A stretch of DNA of 64,000 nucleotides from Arthrobacter agilis (GTDB lineage: Bacteria; Actinomycetota; Actinomycetes; Actinomycetales; Micrococcaceae): NCBI RefSeq assembly GCF_006494655.1, contig NZ_VHIM01000005.1, positions 1 to 64,000 on the forward strand. Reading direction: 5' to 3'. Below the pieces are notes generated by a model. That model saw only the letters and a list, made by a program, of their open reading frames with translations, had not been told where the DNA came from and searched no databases. The first letter of the stretch is position 1. Every line of letters begins with the position of its first letter. The translations under genes were made by a program, and so were the position numbers. Positions 33,723 to 43,184 of this stretch are shown piece after piece.

Positions 33723-34825
33723 ACATCGGAATCATCGGCTGCGGAGCGATCGTGGCCCAGTACCTGAAGACCCTGCCCCACCTGCCGTCCGTGACCCTCC
33801 GGGCGGTGGCCGATCTCGATCTCGCCCGCGCGGAGGCGGTGGCCGCCGAGCAGGAGGGTGTGCGGGCACTGACCGTCGACGAGCTGCTGGCGGATCCGGA
33901 GGTGGACACGGTCCTGAACCTGACCATCCCGGCGGCGCACGCGGAGATCGCGCTGCGGGCCATCGCGGCGGGCAAGAACGTGTACGGGGAGAAGCCCCTC
34001 GCCATGACCACCGACGAGGCCCGCACCGTCCTCGACGCCGCGGAGAAAGCCGGCGTCCGGGTGGGCTGCGCGCCCGACACCGTGCTGGGGACGGGGATCC
34101 AGACGGCCCGCCACGCCATCGACACCGGCATGATCGGCCGGCCCATCTCGGCGAGCGCCACCATGGTGACGCCGGGGCACGAACGGTGGCACCCCAACCC
34201 GGACTTCTACTACGTTCCCGGGGGCGGACCGCTCCTGGACATGGGCCCCTACTACGTGAGCGCCCTGGTCACCCTGCTGGGACCGGTCTCCTCGGTGATC
34301 GGCGCGGCGAGCCACACGCGCGCGGAGCGGACCATCGGCAGCGGTCCGCGGGAGGGCGAGACCGTGCCCGTCACGATCGACACCCACGTCACGGGTGTGC
34401 TGGTGCACGAGTCCGGTGCGCTCTCCACGCTGATCATGAGCTTCGACGCCGTGCAGACGAGATCCTCGAACATCGAGATCCACGGGGAACTCGCAAGCCT
34501 CACCGTCCCGGACCCCAACTACTTCGAGGGCGAGGTGTCGATCTGCGCTCTGGGGAACCGGGAGGTCGGGTGGGACGCCGTCCCCAGCTCGGCGGGCTAT
34601 ATCGACGCCGGCAGGGGATACGGGCTCGCGGACATGGCGCTGGCGTCACCCGGTGAGGAGCACCGCGCCAACGGGACGCTCGCCTTTCACGTGCTCGACG
34701 TCATGGAGTCCCTCCTGCGCTCGGCCGAGCAGGGAGCCTCGGTCCCGGTGCGGAGTACGGCGGCCCGGCCGAGGCCCGTACCCCTCACGTCCCTGACGGA
34801 GCTGCTGGAGGACGCGACCAGCTAG
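33707..34825 (+). CDS. Gfo/Idh/MocA-family oxidoreductase
   Basis: A 372-residue oxidoreductase. NIGIIGCGAIVAQYL opens the Rossmann fold and YGEKPLAMT carries the EKP Lys. The usual Asp-x-Gly-x-His reads LLDMGPYYVSAL, with Tyr where many members have the catalytic His; this occurs in one known subgroup, so it is not necessarily inactive. GTG start with GAAAGGGG upstream. It is the last gene of the operon and ends shortly before a strong two-way terminator. Confidence 0.9.
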   Translation: MGEPLNIGIIGCGAIVAQYLKTLPHLPSVTLRAVADLDLARAEAVAAEQEGVRALTVDELLADPEVDTVLNLTIPAAHAEIALRAIAAGKNVYGEKPLAMTTDEARTVLDAAEKAGVRVGCAPDTVLGTGIQTARHAIDTGMIGRPISASATMVTPGHERWHPNPDFYYVPGGGPLLDMGPYYVSALVTLLGPVSSVIGAASHTRAERTIGSGPREGETVPVTIDTHVTGVLVHESGALSTLIMSFDAVQTRSSNIEIHGELASLTVPDPNYFEGEVSICALGNREVGWDAVPSSAGYIDAGRGYGLADMALASPGEEHRANGTLAFHVLDVMESLLRSAEQGASVPVRSTAARPRPVPLTSLTELLEDATS

Positions 34826-34846
34826 GCCCCTCCATCGAACCGTGCC

Positions 34847-34894
34847 CGGGCCTGCCGCGCCGCCACCCGTACGGGAGGCGACGCGGCAGGCCCG
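34847..34894. terminator. Long bidirectional terminator
   Basis: CGGGCCTGCCGCG (34847-34859) pairs with CGCGGCAGGCCCG (34882-34894). The interior continues pairing (CGCC, CCC/GGG, GGCG with A mismatches) to a GTAC centre. It fills the space between the convergent dehydrogenase and GH18-like genes. Confidence 0.8.
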
Positions 34895-34896
34895 TG

Positions 34897-36462
34897 TCAG
34901 CCCTCCTCCGATTCCTGCTCGACGATTTTCAGCACGGCGGCGTCGTCGAGCTTCTGCCAGGGTGAGGCGTCGGAGCCCTGGACGGCGGCCTCGGGGCTGT
35001 CGCTCTGGCTCCACCACTTCGCCTCGAACACCTTGCCGTCGACGAGGATGCGGTCGCCGCGCTCGTAGACCGCCTTCGCATCCCATACCGGGTACAGGCC
35101 GGCCGGCGCGGTGACCGCGGGGACGGGCCGCTCGTTCGGCAGCACCGGGCCGAGGAGCGTCCACGGTGTCTCCTCCGCCTGCAGCACCGGATCGTTCGGC
35201 AGATCGCCCTGCGTCCAGTACTTCGCGACGTACACGTTGCCCTGCCACACCACGCGGTCGTCCTCGCGGTAGGTGCCGACGTCGGACCAGATCGGGTAGG
35301 GGCTCGTCTTCGGATCGTCCTCGACGAGGGCCTCCGGTGTCTCCTCGACCACGGGTTCGTCGGAGAGCGTCGCGGCGCGGCCGTCGAAGCCCTCGCCGAG
35401 CAGGGGCGCGAACAGCAGCCCCTGCTGGTCGATGCCGCTGCAGGCGTCCGAGACCACGGTGGTGTCCGCGTAGTTCTCGCTGCAGGTGCCGTCGCGGTTC
35501 AGCGACCACAGGGACATCCGGCCGGCCCCGCGCTCGGTCGCGAAGGTGTTGAAGGCCTTGGCGTCGTCGAGCGTGAACACCTCGCCCTTGACGTCGTTCT
35601 GCCCGATCATCGGCGTGAGGCCGATCTTCCGCCAGGCGGCCTGCGGGCCGATCTCGATGCCCGCCCGCTGGTACAGCACCTGCAACTGGCGGTGCGTGGC
35701 GTCGGCGGCGTTCTGCGAGGCCGTCAGCATGTCCGTCCCCTCGGGCCGGCTGGCACCGTAGTCCATGGTCATGACGTTCACCCCGGCGAGGTCGACGCCG
35801 GCCTCGAGGAACTGCGCGACGGCTGCAGTGCCCTCGGCGGTCATCCCGGTGGGGGCCACGGGAAGTGTCAGCCACACGTTGAGCGGAGTGTCGGAATCGG
35901 CGCGCTCGGCCTGCAGCGTCGCCATCGCCTCGGCGCGGCGCTTCCCGGCGGCGGTGTCGCGCAGGTTCTCTCCCTCGATGTCGAGGTCCACGGTGGAGAG
36001 CTCGTACCGGTCGATGACGTCGGCGTACGCGTCCGCCAGGTCCTCCGGATCGGTGCAGGAGGTGGCGAGTTCGTCGTTGAGGAGCCCGCCGAAGGACACG
36101 ATGACCTCGCCGCCGTTCTGCGCCATGCGTGCCACGCGGCGGTCCAGATCGAGTGCCGCCTCGGCCTCGTCCAGCCCGTAGTAGGTTCCCCAGGAGGGCT
36201 CGCACGGGTCGGTCTTCGCCGCGACGATGAAGGACAGCACCACGCTGCCGCCCGTCTTCACGGCGGGATCCTCGAAGGCGTACGACGGCGTCGCGGTCAC
36301 GTCCACGTACCCGGCGAAGAACGCCCCCGTGCTCTCGGCGACGCGGGCGTCCTCCCAGCGGTTGAAGCCGGAGAGGCCGCCGATCGCGACGGCTGCGACA
36401 ACGGCGGACAGCAGGGACAGGCGGACGAAGGACAGCCTCCGGCCGGGAAAACGAGTAGACAC
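34897..36462 (-). CDS. Secreted GH18 chitinase-like protein with two C-terminal carbohydrate-binding modules
   Basis: A 521-residue exported protein. It has an N-terminal membrane/signal segment (residues 12-30), then a GH18-type barrel with IVSFGG (residues 121-126) and the catalytic DxDxE as Asp159, Asp161, Glu163 (TVDLDIEGE), and MTMDYG later. Two modules near the end (YPIWSDVGTYREDDRVVWQG and YPVWDAKAVYERGDRILVDG) are chitin-binding-type repeats with exposed Trp/Tyr. GTG start. It diverges from a cellulose-synthase-like glycosyltransferase, so it may trim that enzyme's polymer rather than digest external chitin. Confidence 0.87.
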   Translation of the reverse strand: MSTRFPGRRLSFVRLSLLSAVVAAVAIGGLSGFNRWEDARVAESTGAFFAGYVDVTATPSYAFEDPAVKTGGSVVLSFIVAAKTDPCEPSWGTYYGLDEAEAALDLDRRVARMAQNGGEVIVSFGGLLNDELATSCTDPEDLADAYADVIDRYELSTVDLDIEGENLRDTAAGKRRAEAMATLQAERADSDTPLNVWLTLPVAPTGMTAEGTAAVAQFLEAGVDLAGVNVMTMDYGASRPEGTDMLTASQNAADATHRQLQVLYQRAGIEIGPQAAWRKIGLTPMIGQNDVKGEVFTLDDAKAFNTFATERGAGRMSLWSLNRDGTCSENYADTTVVSDACSGIDQQGLLFAPLLGEGFDGRAATLSDEPVVEETPEALVEDDPKTSPYPIWSDVGTYREDDRVVWQGNVYVAKYWTQGDLPNDPVLQAEETPWTLLGPVLPNERPVPAVTAPAGLYPVWDAKAVYERGDRILVDGKVFEAKWWSQSDSPEAAVQGSDASPWQKLDDAAVLKIVEQESEEG

Positions 36463-36664
36463 AGGAACCCCAGATCATCGTGACAGCAGTCGAGGGAACA
36501 GCGCGTGAGAAGGGCGCTCAGCTGCTTGAACCTTAAATGATACTGTTATCGGCGTCACATACGGTTCGCGCGGCTGCATCATGTCGGACGCAGGGCGTAG
36601 TGGGCACAATCGGGTCTCACGGATGGATGCTCACGGGCGTCCTCCGCCAACTGCTGGGGTAGAT

Positions 36665-39100
36665 ATGTCCAAGAACCGCACCACTGTGCCGTCGTCCGAC
36701 GGCAACCGCTCCGATCGTCCGTCGCCTGCGACGGAGGACTCCGCATCGACCTCCGCGCAGGGTGCCCGATCGGGGAACGTCCTGACCGCGGAGAGCCCCG
36801 CCGGCACCGGCCCGGCGCGTCGTCGCCAGTGGGGGGCGGAGCGGAGGTCGGAACCGCTCTCGATCGTGCACCCGACGCCGTCGTCACGGAAGATCGCCCT
36901 GGGCCGGATCGCCATCGTCACGACGGTGCTCGCCTGGCTGACCTACATCATCACGACGATCGTGCGGGAGTTCGCCAACAACCCCAACGCCGGCTTCCGG
37001 TTCCAGCTCGAGGCGACGTCGTACCTGATCGTCGTCACGTTCCTGACCTTCTCGGCGCTGATGTACCTGCTGGCCCGCCAGGGGGCGCTCTACCGGTTCC
37101 GGGACCACCGCCGGGTGCCGCGCGGTGAGCTGGACCGCCACTTCGCCGACCACCACGAGGCCATCACGGTCCTGGTCCCCTCCTACGCGGAGGAGCCCGC
37201 CGTGGTCCGCGCCACCCTGTGGTCCGCGGCGCTGCAGGAGTTCCCCAACATCCGCGTGGTGCTGCTCCTGGATGATCCACCGCACCCGAAGGATCCCGTG
37301 ATCCGGCAGCGCCTCGATGCCACGCGCGCCCTGAGCCTCGAGATCGAGTCGGCCCTGCTCGAGCCGTCCACCCGCGCCACCGCCGCGCTGGCCGCGTTCG
37401 AGGAGGCGCTCGCCGGGCGTGGCGCGGACGCCCCGCCGTCGTGCGCCGATCTTCCCCCGCTCATCGCGGCCTACGAGTCGGCCGCGGTCTGGCTCGAGGA
37501 CATGGCGGACACGGAACGCGTGGAGGACCACGTGGACGAGTTCTTCGTGGATCTGGTCATCATGGGGCTGGCCCGTGAGCTGCGCCTGACCATGTACGCG
37601 CTCGACGCCGCACTGGTCCAGGAGCAGTGCCCGGAACCGGACCGCGTGCGGGAGCTGTACGTGCGGCTGGTCCGCATCTTCAACACACGGCTCGAGACCT
37701 TCGAGCGCAAGGCGTACGCGTCCCTCTCCCACGAGGCGAACAAGGCCATGAACCTCAACGCCTACATCTCCCTCATGGGCCAGCGCTGGCGGAAGGAGCA
37801 GGTCGCCACCGGCACGGTGCTGCGCCCCTTGGCCGACGGCGAGACGGCCGACGGCGACGACGTCCTGGACGTCCCCGACTCCACCTACCTGCTCACGCTC
37901 GACGCCGATTCCCTGCTGCTGCGCGACTACTGCGTGCGGCTCGTGCACCTCCTGGAATCGCCCGGCAACGAGCGCATCGCGGTCACGCAGACCCCGTACT
38001 CGTCCTTCCGTGGAGCGCCGACGCGCATCGAACGCGTGGCCGGGGCGTCCACGGACATCCAGCACATCCTGCACCAGGGCATGACCTACTACGGCGCCAC
38101 GTTCTGGGTGGGTGCCAACGCCGTCATCCGGAAGACGGCGGTGGAGGACATCGTCGAGGTCGAGAACGTGGGCGGCTTCGAGATCAAGACCTACATCCAG
38201 GACCGCACCGTCATCGAGGACACCGAATCGAGCGTGGATCTCGGGACGCACGGCTGGACGCTCATGAACTACCCGGAGCGCCTGAGCTACAGCGCCACGC
38301 CGCCGGACTTCGGCTCCCTCGTGGTCCAGCGCCGGCGCTGGGCCAACGGCGGCCTGCTGATCCTGCCGAAACTGTGGAACCAGCTACGACGACGGCGCCA
38401 CCTGCGCGAGCAGGTGCTGTTCCGGGAGGTGCTGCTGCGGGTCAACTACATGGCATCCATCGCCTGGGCCAGCTTCGGGCTGCTGTTCCTCCTCGCCTAC
38501 CCCTACGACAGCAGGCTGCTGAGCCCCGTGGTCTTCCTCGCCGCCGCGCCGTACTTCCTGGCGATGGGCAGCGACCTCCGCGACTGCGGGCACCGCTTCT
38601 CGGACATCTTCCGGATCTACGGCTTCAACCTGGTGCTGCTGCCGGTCAACCTCGCCGGGGTGCTGAAGTCCATCCAGCAGGCCTTCACGGGGGAGAAGAT
38701 CCCGTTCGTCCGGACGCCCAAGGTGAAGGACCGCACGGCGGCTCCCGGACTGTACGTCCTGATCCCGTATCTGATCGTGGCGTTCTCGCTGCTGACCCTC
38801 GCACGGGACGTGATGGTGCAGAACTGGGGCAACGCCGTCTTCGCCGGGCTGAATGCGATGCTCGCGGCAGGAGCCATCCGCGCCTACATCGGCATCAGCA
38901 ACTCGGTGGTGGACATGTGGCTCGGCGTCCTGAACTGGCTGTACGTTGCGCCACGGGTGAAGAAGGTCGAGGAGTCGAAGGTCATCCCGAAGACGGCGGC
39001 CGAGGCGGACTGGGAAGCGATCCTGTACCACGGCGACCGTCGCCTCAACCGCGACCTGCGGTCTGATCACGACCGCCGCCGTCGGGCCGGAATCCGCTAG
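36665..39100 (+). CDS. Cellulose-synthase-like family 2 glycosyltransferase, membrane-bound
   Basis: An 811-residue processive-type glycosyltransferase. It has a polar N-terminal tail, two membrane helices (about residues 78-155), and a cytoplasmic GT2 domain with ITVLVPSYAEEP, LLTLDADSLLL and the product-site VQRRRW. A long helical insert separates the first and second Asp motifs, and four or more membrane helices follow. The start at 36665 has GGGG upstream; longer in-frame starts exist 28 codons earlier. Such enzymes make beta-linked exopolysaccharides such as cellulose, hyaluronan or poly-GlcNAc. The product is unknown. Confidence 0.87.
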   Translation: MSKNRTTVPSSDGNRSDRPSPATEDSASTSAQGARSGNVLTAESPAGTGPARRRQWGAERRSEPLSIVHPTPSSRKIALGRIAIVTTVLAWLTYIITTIVREFANNPNAGFRFQLEATSYLIVVTFLTFSALMYLLARQGALYRFRDHRRVPRGELDRHFADHHEAITVLVPSYAEEPAVVRATLWSAALQEFPNIRVVLLLDDPPHPKDPVIRQRLDATRALSLEIESALLEPSTRATAALAAFEEALAGRGADAPPSCADLPPLIAAYESAAVWLEDMADTERVEDHVDEFFVDLVIMGLARELRLTMYALDAALVQEQCPEPDRVRELYVRLVRIFNTRLETFERKAYASLSHEANKAMNLNAYISLMGQRWRKEQVATGTVLRPLADGETADGDDVLDVPDSTYLLTLDADSLLLRDYCVRLVHLLESPGNERIAVTQTPYSSFRGAPTRIERVAGASTDIQHILHQGMTYYGATFWVGANAVIRKTAVEDIVEVENVGGFEIKTYIQDRTVIEDTESSVDLGTHGWTLMNYPERLSYSATPPDFGSLVVQRRRWANGGLLILPKLWNQLRRRRHLREQVLFREVLLRVNYMASIAWASFGLLFLLAYPYDSRLLSPVVFLAAAPYFLAMGSDLRDCGHRFSDIFRIYGFNLVLLPVNLAGVLKSIQQAFTGEKIPFVRTPKVKDRTAAPGLYVLIPYLIVAFSLLTLARDVMVQNWGNAVFAGLNAMLAAGAIRAYIGISNSVVDMWLGVLNWLYVAPRVKKVEESKVIPKTAAEADWEAILYHGDRRLNRDLRSDHDRRRRAGIR

Positions 39101-39161
39101 CTGCACGAGCCCACGTCCGCGCGCGTCTGCTCACGGCGCGAGGCGCCGGCGTGAGACGCCG

Positions 39162-39176
39162 CGGGACGGCGTCCCG
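39162..39176 (+). terminator. Short hairpin after the glycosyltransferase
   Basis: CGGGAC-GGC-GTCCCG, about 60 bases after the stop. It is a short stem with no U-tract, so termination is only suggested. Confidence 0.35.
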
Positions 39177-39325
39177 ACCGTCGGCACGGCAGCGGCGGCC
39201 CCCAGCATGAAATCCTGCCCCAATCCTGTGCTGATGGTGCATGAAAAGCAGGATGACTGCCACACAGCCGAGCGATCATTGAAGGGGCACGATCCGCACG
39301 ACCGACAGCGCGAGGGGGACACGAC

Positions 39326-39853
39326 ATGGCACTGCTCACGGCACCCGCACGGGCCGGGAACCGCCGCCTCCCGCGCCCCCTGCGGGAGGCGGAACTCCAG
39401 CGGCTCCGCTCACTCGACCGAACCGGGCTGATGGAGTCGGGGGACGAGGAACGCTTCGACCGGCTCACGCGCCGCGCCCGTGCGCTCTTCGGGGTGAGCG
39501 CGGCGAGCATCTCCCTCGTGGCGGATGACCACCAGTACCTGAAGTCGGTGATGGGATCGCTGACCCGCGTCATCCCCCGGGACGCCTCCTTCTGCTCGGT
39601 GGCCATCGAGGGTGAGACCGACCTGATCGTCACCGACACCCTTGAGCATCCCCGGTTCCGGTCCAATGCCTTCGTGGTGCAGGCTCCCTTCATCCGCTTC
39701 TACGCCGGCGTGCCGCTGCGCGGTCCGGGCGGATGGTTCATCGGCAGCATGTGCATCCTCGACACGGCGCCGCGCACCCTCTCCACGCTCGACCTGCGCC
39801 TGCTGCGGAACCTGGCAGTGGAGGCGGAGCTGGAGATCAACGCGGCATCCTGA
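39326..39853 (+). CDS. GAF-domain protein
   Basis: A 175-residue single-domain GAF protein. LFGVSAASISLVADDHQYLKS is followed by FCSVAIEGE, VVQAPFIRFYAGVPLRGPGGWFIGSMCILD and RTLSTLDLRLLRNLA, the pattern seen in GAF sensors attached to histidine kinases and diguanylate cyclases. Here no output domain is present. It may bind a small ligand or be a remnant of a longer signalling protein. A GGGGGACAC ribosome-like site precedes the ATG. Neighbours give no functional clue. Confidence 0.85.
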   Translation: MALLTAPARAGNRRLPRPLREAELQRLRSLDRTGLMESGDEERFDRLTRRARALFGVSAASISLVADDHQYLKSVMGSLTRVIPRDASFCSVAIEGETDLIVTDTLEHPRFRSNAFVVQAPFIRFYAGVPLRGPGGWFIGSMCILDTAPRTLSTLDLRLLRNLAVEAELEINAAS

Positions 39854-39887
39854 CGCGGAACACCGAGGCGTCGTTCACCAGCGGGTC

Positions 39888-41273
39888 TCAGCGGCTGGTT
39901 GCGCGCTCCGCAGCGGTGGGCTCCCCGGGCAGATCGGTGCCCCGGATGGATTCGCCTGCGGTCTCCCGCGCGAACGGCAGAGCCGCCATCCCGACCAGGC
40001 AGGCCGCCATCATGTAGAACGCCGGCACCAGGAGGTTGCCCGTGGCGGCGATCAGGGCGTCGTTCACAAGCGGGGCCGTGCCGCCGAAGACCGCCGTCGC
40101 CAGGTTGTAGGTGATCGCGAATCCCGCGAACCGCACCTGGGTGGGGAACATGGCGGGGAAGGTCGCGGAGATGGTGGCCAGCTGCAGGACGTACAGCACC
40201 CCGAGGACCGCGAACCCGATCAGCGCACCGACGAACCCGGTGCCCATCAGCAGGTACATCGGGATGGCCGCGACGAACAGCCCGCCCATGGAGGTCCACC
40301 ACATGGGCTTGCGGCCCACCCTGTCGGAGAGCCTGCCCGCGAACGGGATGAGGCACATCATGACGAGCTGCCCGACGAGGATCAGCGTCAGGGAACCGTC
40401 CGCGCTCAGGCCGATCCGTGTCTCGAGGTAGGTGGGCATGTAGCTGAGCAGGGTGTAGTTGGCCACGTTCAGGGCGATCACGAGCCCGGCCATGGCGAGC
40501 ATGGGACGCCAGTACTGCGAGACGAGGTCCTTCAGCTTCGAACCGGCACCCTGGGCCTCGGCGTCGTCCTCGAACTCACGGAAGACCGGCGTGTCCTCGA
40601 GCTTGGAGCGTAGGTAGAGGCCGATCAGGCCCATGGGCCCCGCGATGAGGAACGGCAGGCGCCAACCCCACTCGTTCATGGTCTGCTCGCCGAGGATGAG
40701 CTGCAGGAAGAGGGTGATTGCGGTGCCGAGCGCGAATCCGAAGATCGTGCCGAATTCGAGGAAGCTCCCGAAGAAGCCCCGCTTCCTGTCGGGGGAGTAC
40801 TCCGCCATGAAGGTGGCCGCGCCGCCGTACTCGCCGCCCGTGGAGAAGCCCTGCACCAGGCGCAGGAACACCAGCAGCGCCGGGGCCCAGTAGCCGATCT
40901 GGCTGAAGGTGGGCAGCAGCCCGATGCAGAAGGTGGCCCCGGCCATCAGCATGATGGTGAGGGCCAGGACCTTCCGCCGCCCCAACCGGTCCCCGAGGGG
41001 GCCCCAGACGAATCCCCCCAGCGGTCGGACGAGGAAGGAGACCGCGAAGGTGGCGAGAGCCCAGATGGTCCCCGAGCCCTCGTCGCCGCCGGGAAAGAAG
41101 TTCGCGGTGATGTAACCGACGACGACGGCGTAGACGCCGTAGTCGAACCACTCGGTGGCGTTGCCGACGGCGGATGCGCCGATGGCCTTCCGGATGGTCT
41201 TCCGCCCCTCGGGGGTCTCGGTCTGCGGGACGGTGTAGGTCCCGTCCTCCGGGGTGTTCTCTGCGGATGCCAT
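39888..41273 (-). CDS. MFS transporter, metabolite:H+ symporter (MHS) family
   Basis: A 461-residue transporter with 12 membrane segments. The family markers are GNATEWFDYGVY (helix 1), GDRLGRRKVL (loop 2-3), RLVQGFSTGGEYGGAATFMAEY and GRLSDRVGRKP (loop 8-9), as in ProP, KgtP and ShiA. It probably imports a carboxylate or compatible solute with protons. AGGAGG ends 11 bases before the ATG at 41273; the in-frame GTG at 41285 directly abuts that site and is unlikely. Ends with a polar tail. Confidence 0.9.
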   Translation of the reverse strand: MASAENTPEDGTYTVPQTETPEGRKTIRKAIGASAVGNATEWFDYGVYAVVVGYITANFFPGGDEGSGTIWALATFAVSFLVRPLGGFVWGPLGDRLGRRKVLALTIMLMAGATFCIGLLPTFSQIGYWAPALLVFLRLVQGFSTGGEYGGAATFMAEYSPDRKRGFFGSFLEFGTIFGFALGTAITLFLQLILGEQTMNEWGWRLPFLIAGPMGLIGLYLRSKLEDTPVFREFEDDAEAQGAGSKLKDLVSQYWRPMLAMAGLVIALNVANYTLLSYMPTYLETRIGLSADGSLTLILVGQLVMMCLIPFAGRLSDRVGRKPMWWTSMGGLFVAAIPMYLLMGTGFVGALIGFAVLGVLYVLQLATISATFPAMFPTQVRFAGFAITYNLATAVFGGTAPLVNDALIAATGNLLVPAFYMMAACLVGMAALPFARETAGESIRGTDLPGEPTAAERATSR

Positions 41274-41412
41274 GCGGGCGGCCACCTCCTGTGTCAGGTC
41301 CTGTCAGGTCGTCTCAGGGGTGGGACGCCACGACGGCCGGACCCTCCCCAAGGGCCTTCAACGCTACTCAGCCTGCTGATGGATGGCTAGCCGGCCCGGC
41401 CTCCCGCCTCGC

Positions 41413-42876
41413 TCACGTGCCGCAGTAGGTGGTGTACGCGCCGAAGTCCTCCGGCGGTCCGGCCGCATAGCGCTCGAGCCCGGGGCGTTCGTCGAACGGT
41501 CGGCGCAGCACGTCGACGAGCCGGTCCAGCGGCTCGAGGTCGCCGCCGGTCGCGGACCCGAGCGCTTCCTCGACCAGATGGTTCCGCGGGATGTAGACCG
41601 GGTTCACGGCGTCCATCGCGTCGGCATCGGGGTGCAGCGCGAGCCAGCGTTCCGCCCAGGCGTCGAACGCGGCGACGTCGAGCACCCTGTCCCGGGCGGG
41701 CCGCGCGTCACCGCGGGCCGCCGAGGAGAGTCCCCGGAAGAAGGTGGAGTAGTCCACATGGTTCTCCTGCAGCAGGGTGAGCACGTCGTTGGCGAGCGGG
41801 GACGCGACCCCGTCGGCGACCCCGTCGGGCAGTCCGAGCTTGGCCTTCATCCCGGCGAGCCACACACCGCTGTACCGGGGGCGGAACTCCTCGAGGGCGG
41901 CGACGGCGGCCGCCACCGCTGCGTCCTGGTCCTCGCCGATGAGCGGGAGAAGAGCTTCGGCGAGGCGCGCGAGGTTCCACTCGGCGATCAGGGGCTGGTT
42001 GGCGTAGGCGTAGCGTCCCGCGTGGTCGATGGAGCTGTAGACGGCGGCGTAGTCGAACACGTCCATGAAGGCGCAGGGCCCGTAGTCGATGGTCTCGCCG
42101 GAGATGGTCATGTTGTCCGTGTTCATCACGCCGTGGATGAAACCTGTGAGCATCCACTGCGCCACGAGGGTGGCCTGCGCCGTCACGACCGATGAGAAGA
42201 GCGCGAGATACGGGTTGTCGGCGTCGACCGCGGACGGGTAGTGGCGGTCGATGGCGTGGCCGGCGAGCCGCCGGAGGAGGTCCTGGTCGCCGCTCGCCGC
42301 GGCGTACTGGAAACTGCCGACGCGCAGGTGGCTGCGGGCGACGCGGGTGAGGAGCGCACCGGGCAGCACGGTCTCGCGCTGTACGTCGCGCCCCGTGGCG
42401 ACGACGGCGAGGGACCGCGTGGTGGGGATGCCCAGGGCTTCCATGGCCTCGCTGATGACGTACTCGCGGAGCATGGGCCCGACGACGGCGAGCCCGTCAC
42501 CACCGCGGGCGAACGGCGTGCGGCCGGAGCCTTTCAGGTGGACGTCGCGGACGTTCCCGTCGGCGTCGGTGATCTCGCCGAGGAGCAGCGCGCGGCCGTC
42601 GCCGAGGCGCGGGTTGAAGCTGCCGAACTGGTGGCCGGAGTAGGCCTGCGCCACCGGCGTCGCACCCTCGGGTACGGCGTTGCCCGTGAGGAAGGCGAGC
42701 CCCTCGGCGGAGCGGAGGAACGCGACGTCGAAGCCGAGGTGCTCCGCGAGCGACTCGTTGAGGGCGAGGAGGCGCGGCGCGGGGGCGGCGTCCGCCTGCC
42801 ACGCGACCGCCAGTTCGGGAAGCTCCCGCGCGAAGCGACCATCGAAGGTGACCCTGGACTGGAGAGGTACGCTCAT
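41413..42876 (-). CDS. selO: Protein adenylyltransferase SelO (YdiU/UPF0061)
   Basis: A 487-residue pseudokinase-fold AMPylator. The signatures are [54 protein letters not shown] and [27 protein letters not shown], the last carrying the metal-binding Asn/Asp pair. SelO transfers AMP to Ser/Thr/Tyr of partner proteins, with links to redox stress. The C-terminus is YCGT; the Cys lies near where many SelO proteins have a redox Cys or selenocysteine. The ATG at 42876 is set by family length; the ribosome site (GGTGGACGG) is weak. Confidence 0.94.
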   Translation of the reverse strand: MSVPLQSRVTFDGRFARELPELAVAWQADAAPAPRLLALNESLAEHLGFDVAFLRSAEGLAFLTGNAVPEGATPVAQAYSGHQFGSFNPRLGDGRALLLGEITDADGNVRDVHLKGSGRTPFARGGDGLAVVGPMLREYVISEAMEALGIPTTRSLAVVATGRDVQRETVLPGALLTRVARSHLRVGSFQYAAASGDQDLLRRLAGHAIDRHYPSAVDADNPYLALFSSVVTAQATLVAQWMLTGFIHGVMNTDNMTISGETIDYGPCAFMDVFDYAAVYSSIDHAGRYAYANQPLIAEWNLARLAEALLPLIGEDQDAAVAAAVAALEEFRPRYSGVWLAGMKAKLGLPDGVADGVASPLANDVLTLLQENHVDYSTFFRGLSSAARGDARPARDRVLDVAAFDAWAERWLALHPDADAMDAVNPVYIPRNHLVEEALGSATGGDLEPLDRLVDVLRRPFDERPGLERYAAGPPEDFGAYTTYCGT

Positions 42877-42902
42877 CCGTCCACCGTACGCCCGCAGCGG
42901 CC

Positions 42903-42942
42903 GGCGGTTCCGGGCACCTGGGCGCTGGTCCCCGGAACCGCC
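42903..42942. other. Long hairpin between selO and the small basic gene
   Basis: A 12-base perfect stem (GGCGGTTCCGGG with CCCGGAACCGCC, 16-base loop) lies between divergent genes, just before a TAAACT -10-like hexamer at 42949. A terminator is not expected here; it may be a regulatory or leftover structure. Confidence 0.5.
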
Positions 42943-43005
42943 GACGGGTAAACTACTAAGCCACCTGATCTTCCGGGTGCGAACAGGACGATCGAAGGAG
43001 ATCCC

Positions 43006-43173
43006 ATGGGAATCAGCAGCATGGTCAAGAACGCGGCCAGCCGCTACCTCGGCCGATCCGGCAGGGGCACGACGACGGGCCGCACCGGAGGTGCATCCGG
43101 CGGGCGGCGCGGCACGCCGATGCCCTCCGGCAAGGCAGGCGGCATGATCCGCAATCTGCTCAACCGGCGGTAG
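43006..43173 (+). CDS. Small basic protein of unknown function (55 residues)
   Basis: GAAGGAGATCCC followed by ATG opens a 55-codon frame starting [16 protein letters not shown] and ending [11 protein letters not shown]. The middle is Gly/Arg/Thr/Ser-rich. Short amphipathic ends ([12 protein letters not shown] and MIRNLLNR) flank a flexible basic core, so membrane, RNA or DNA binding is possible. The near-ideal ribosome site, a promoter-like TAAACT at 42949 and a strong hairpin right after the stop support a real gene. I do not recognise the family. Confidence 0.72.
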   Translation: MGISSMVKNAASRYLGRSGRGTTTGRTGGASGGRRGTPMPSGKAGGMIRNLLNRR

Positions 43174-43184
43174 CCGCACGGTCC

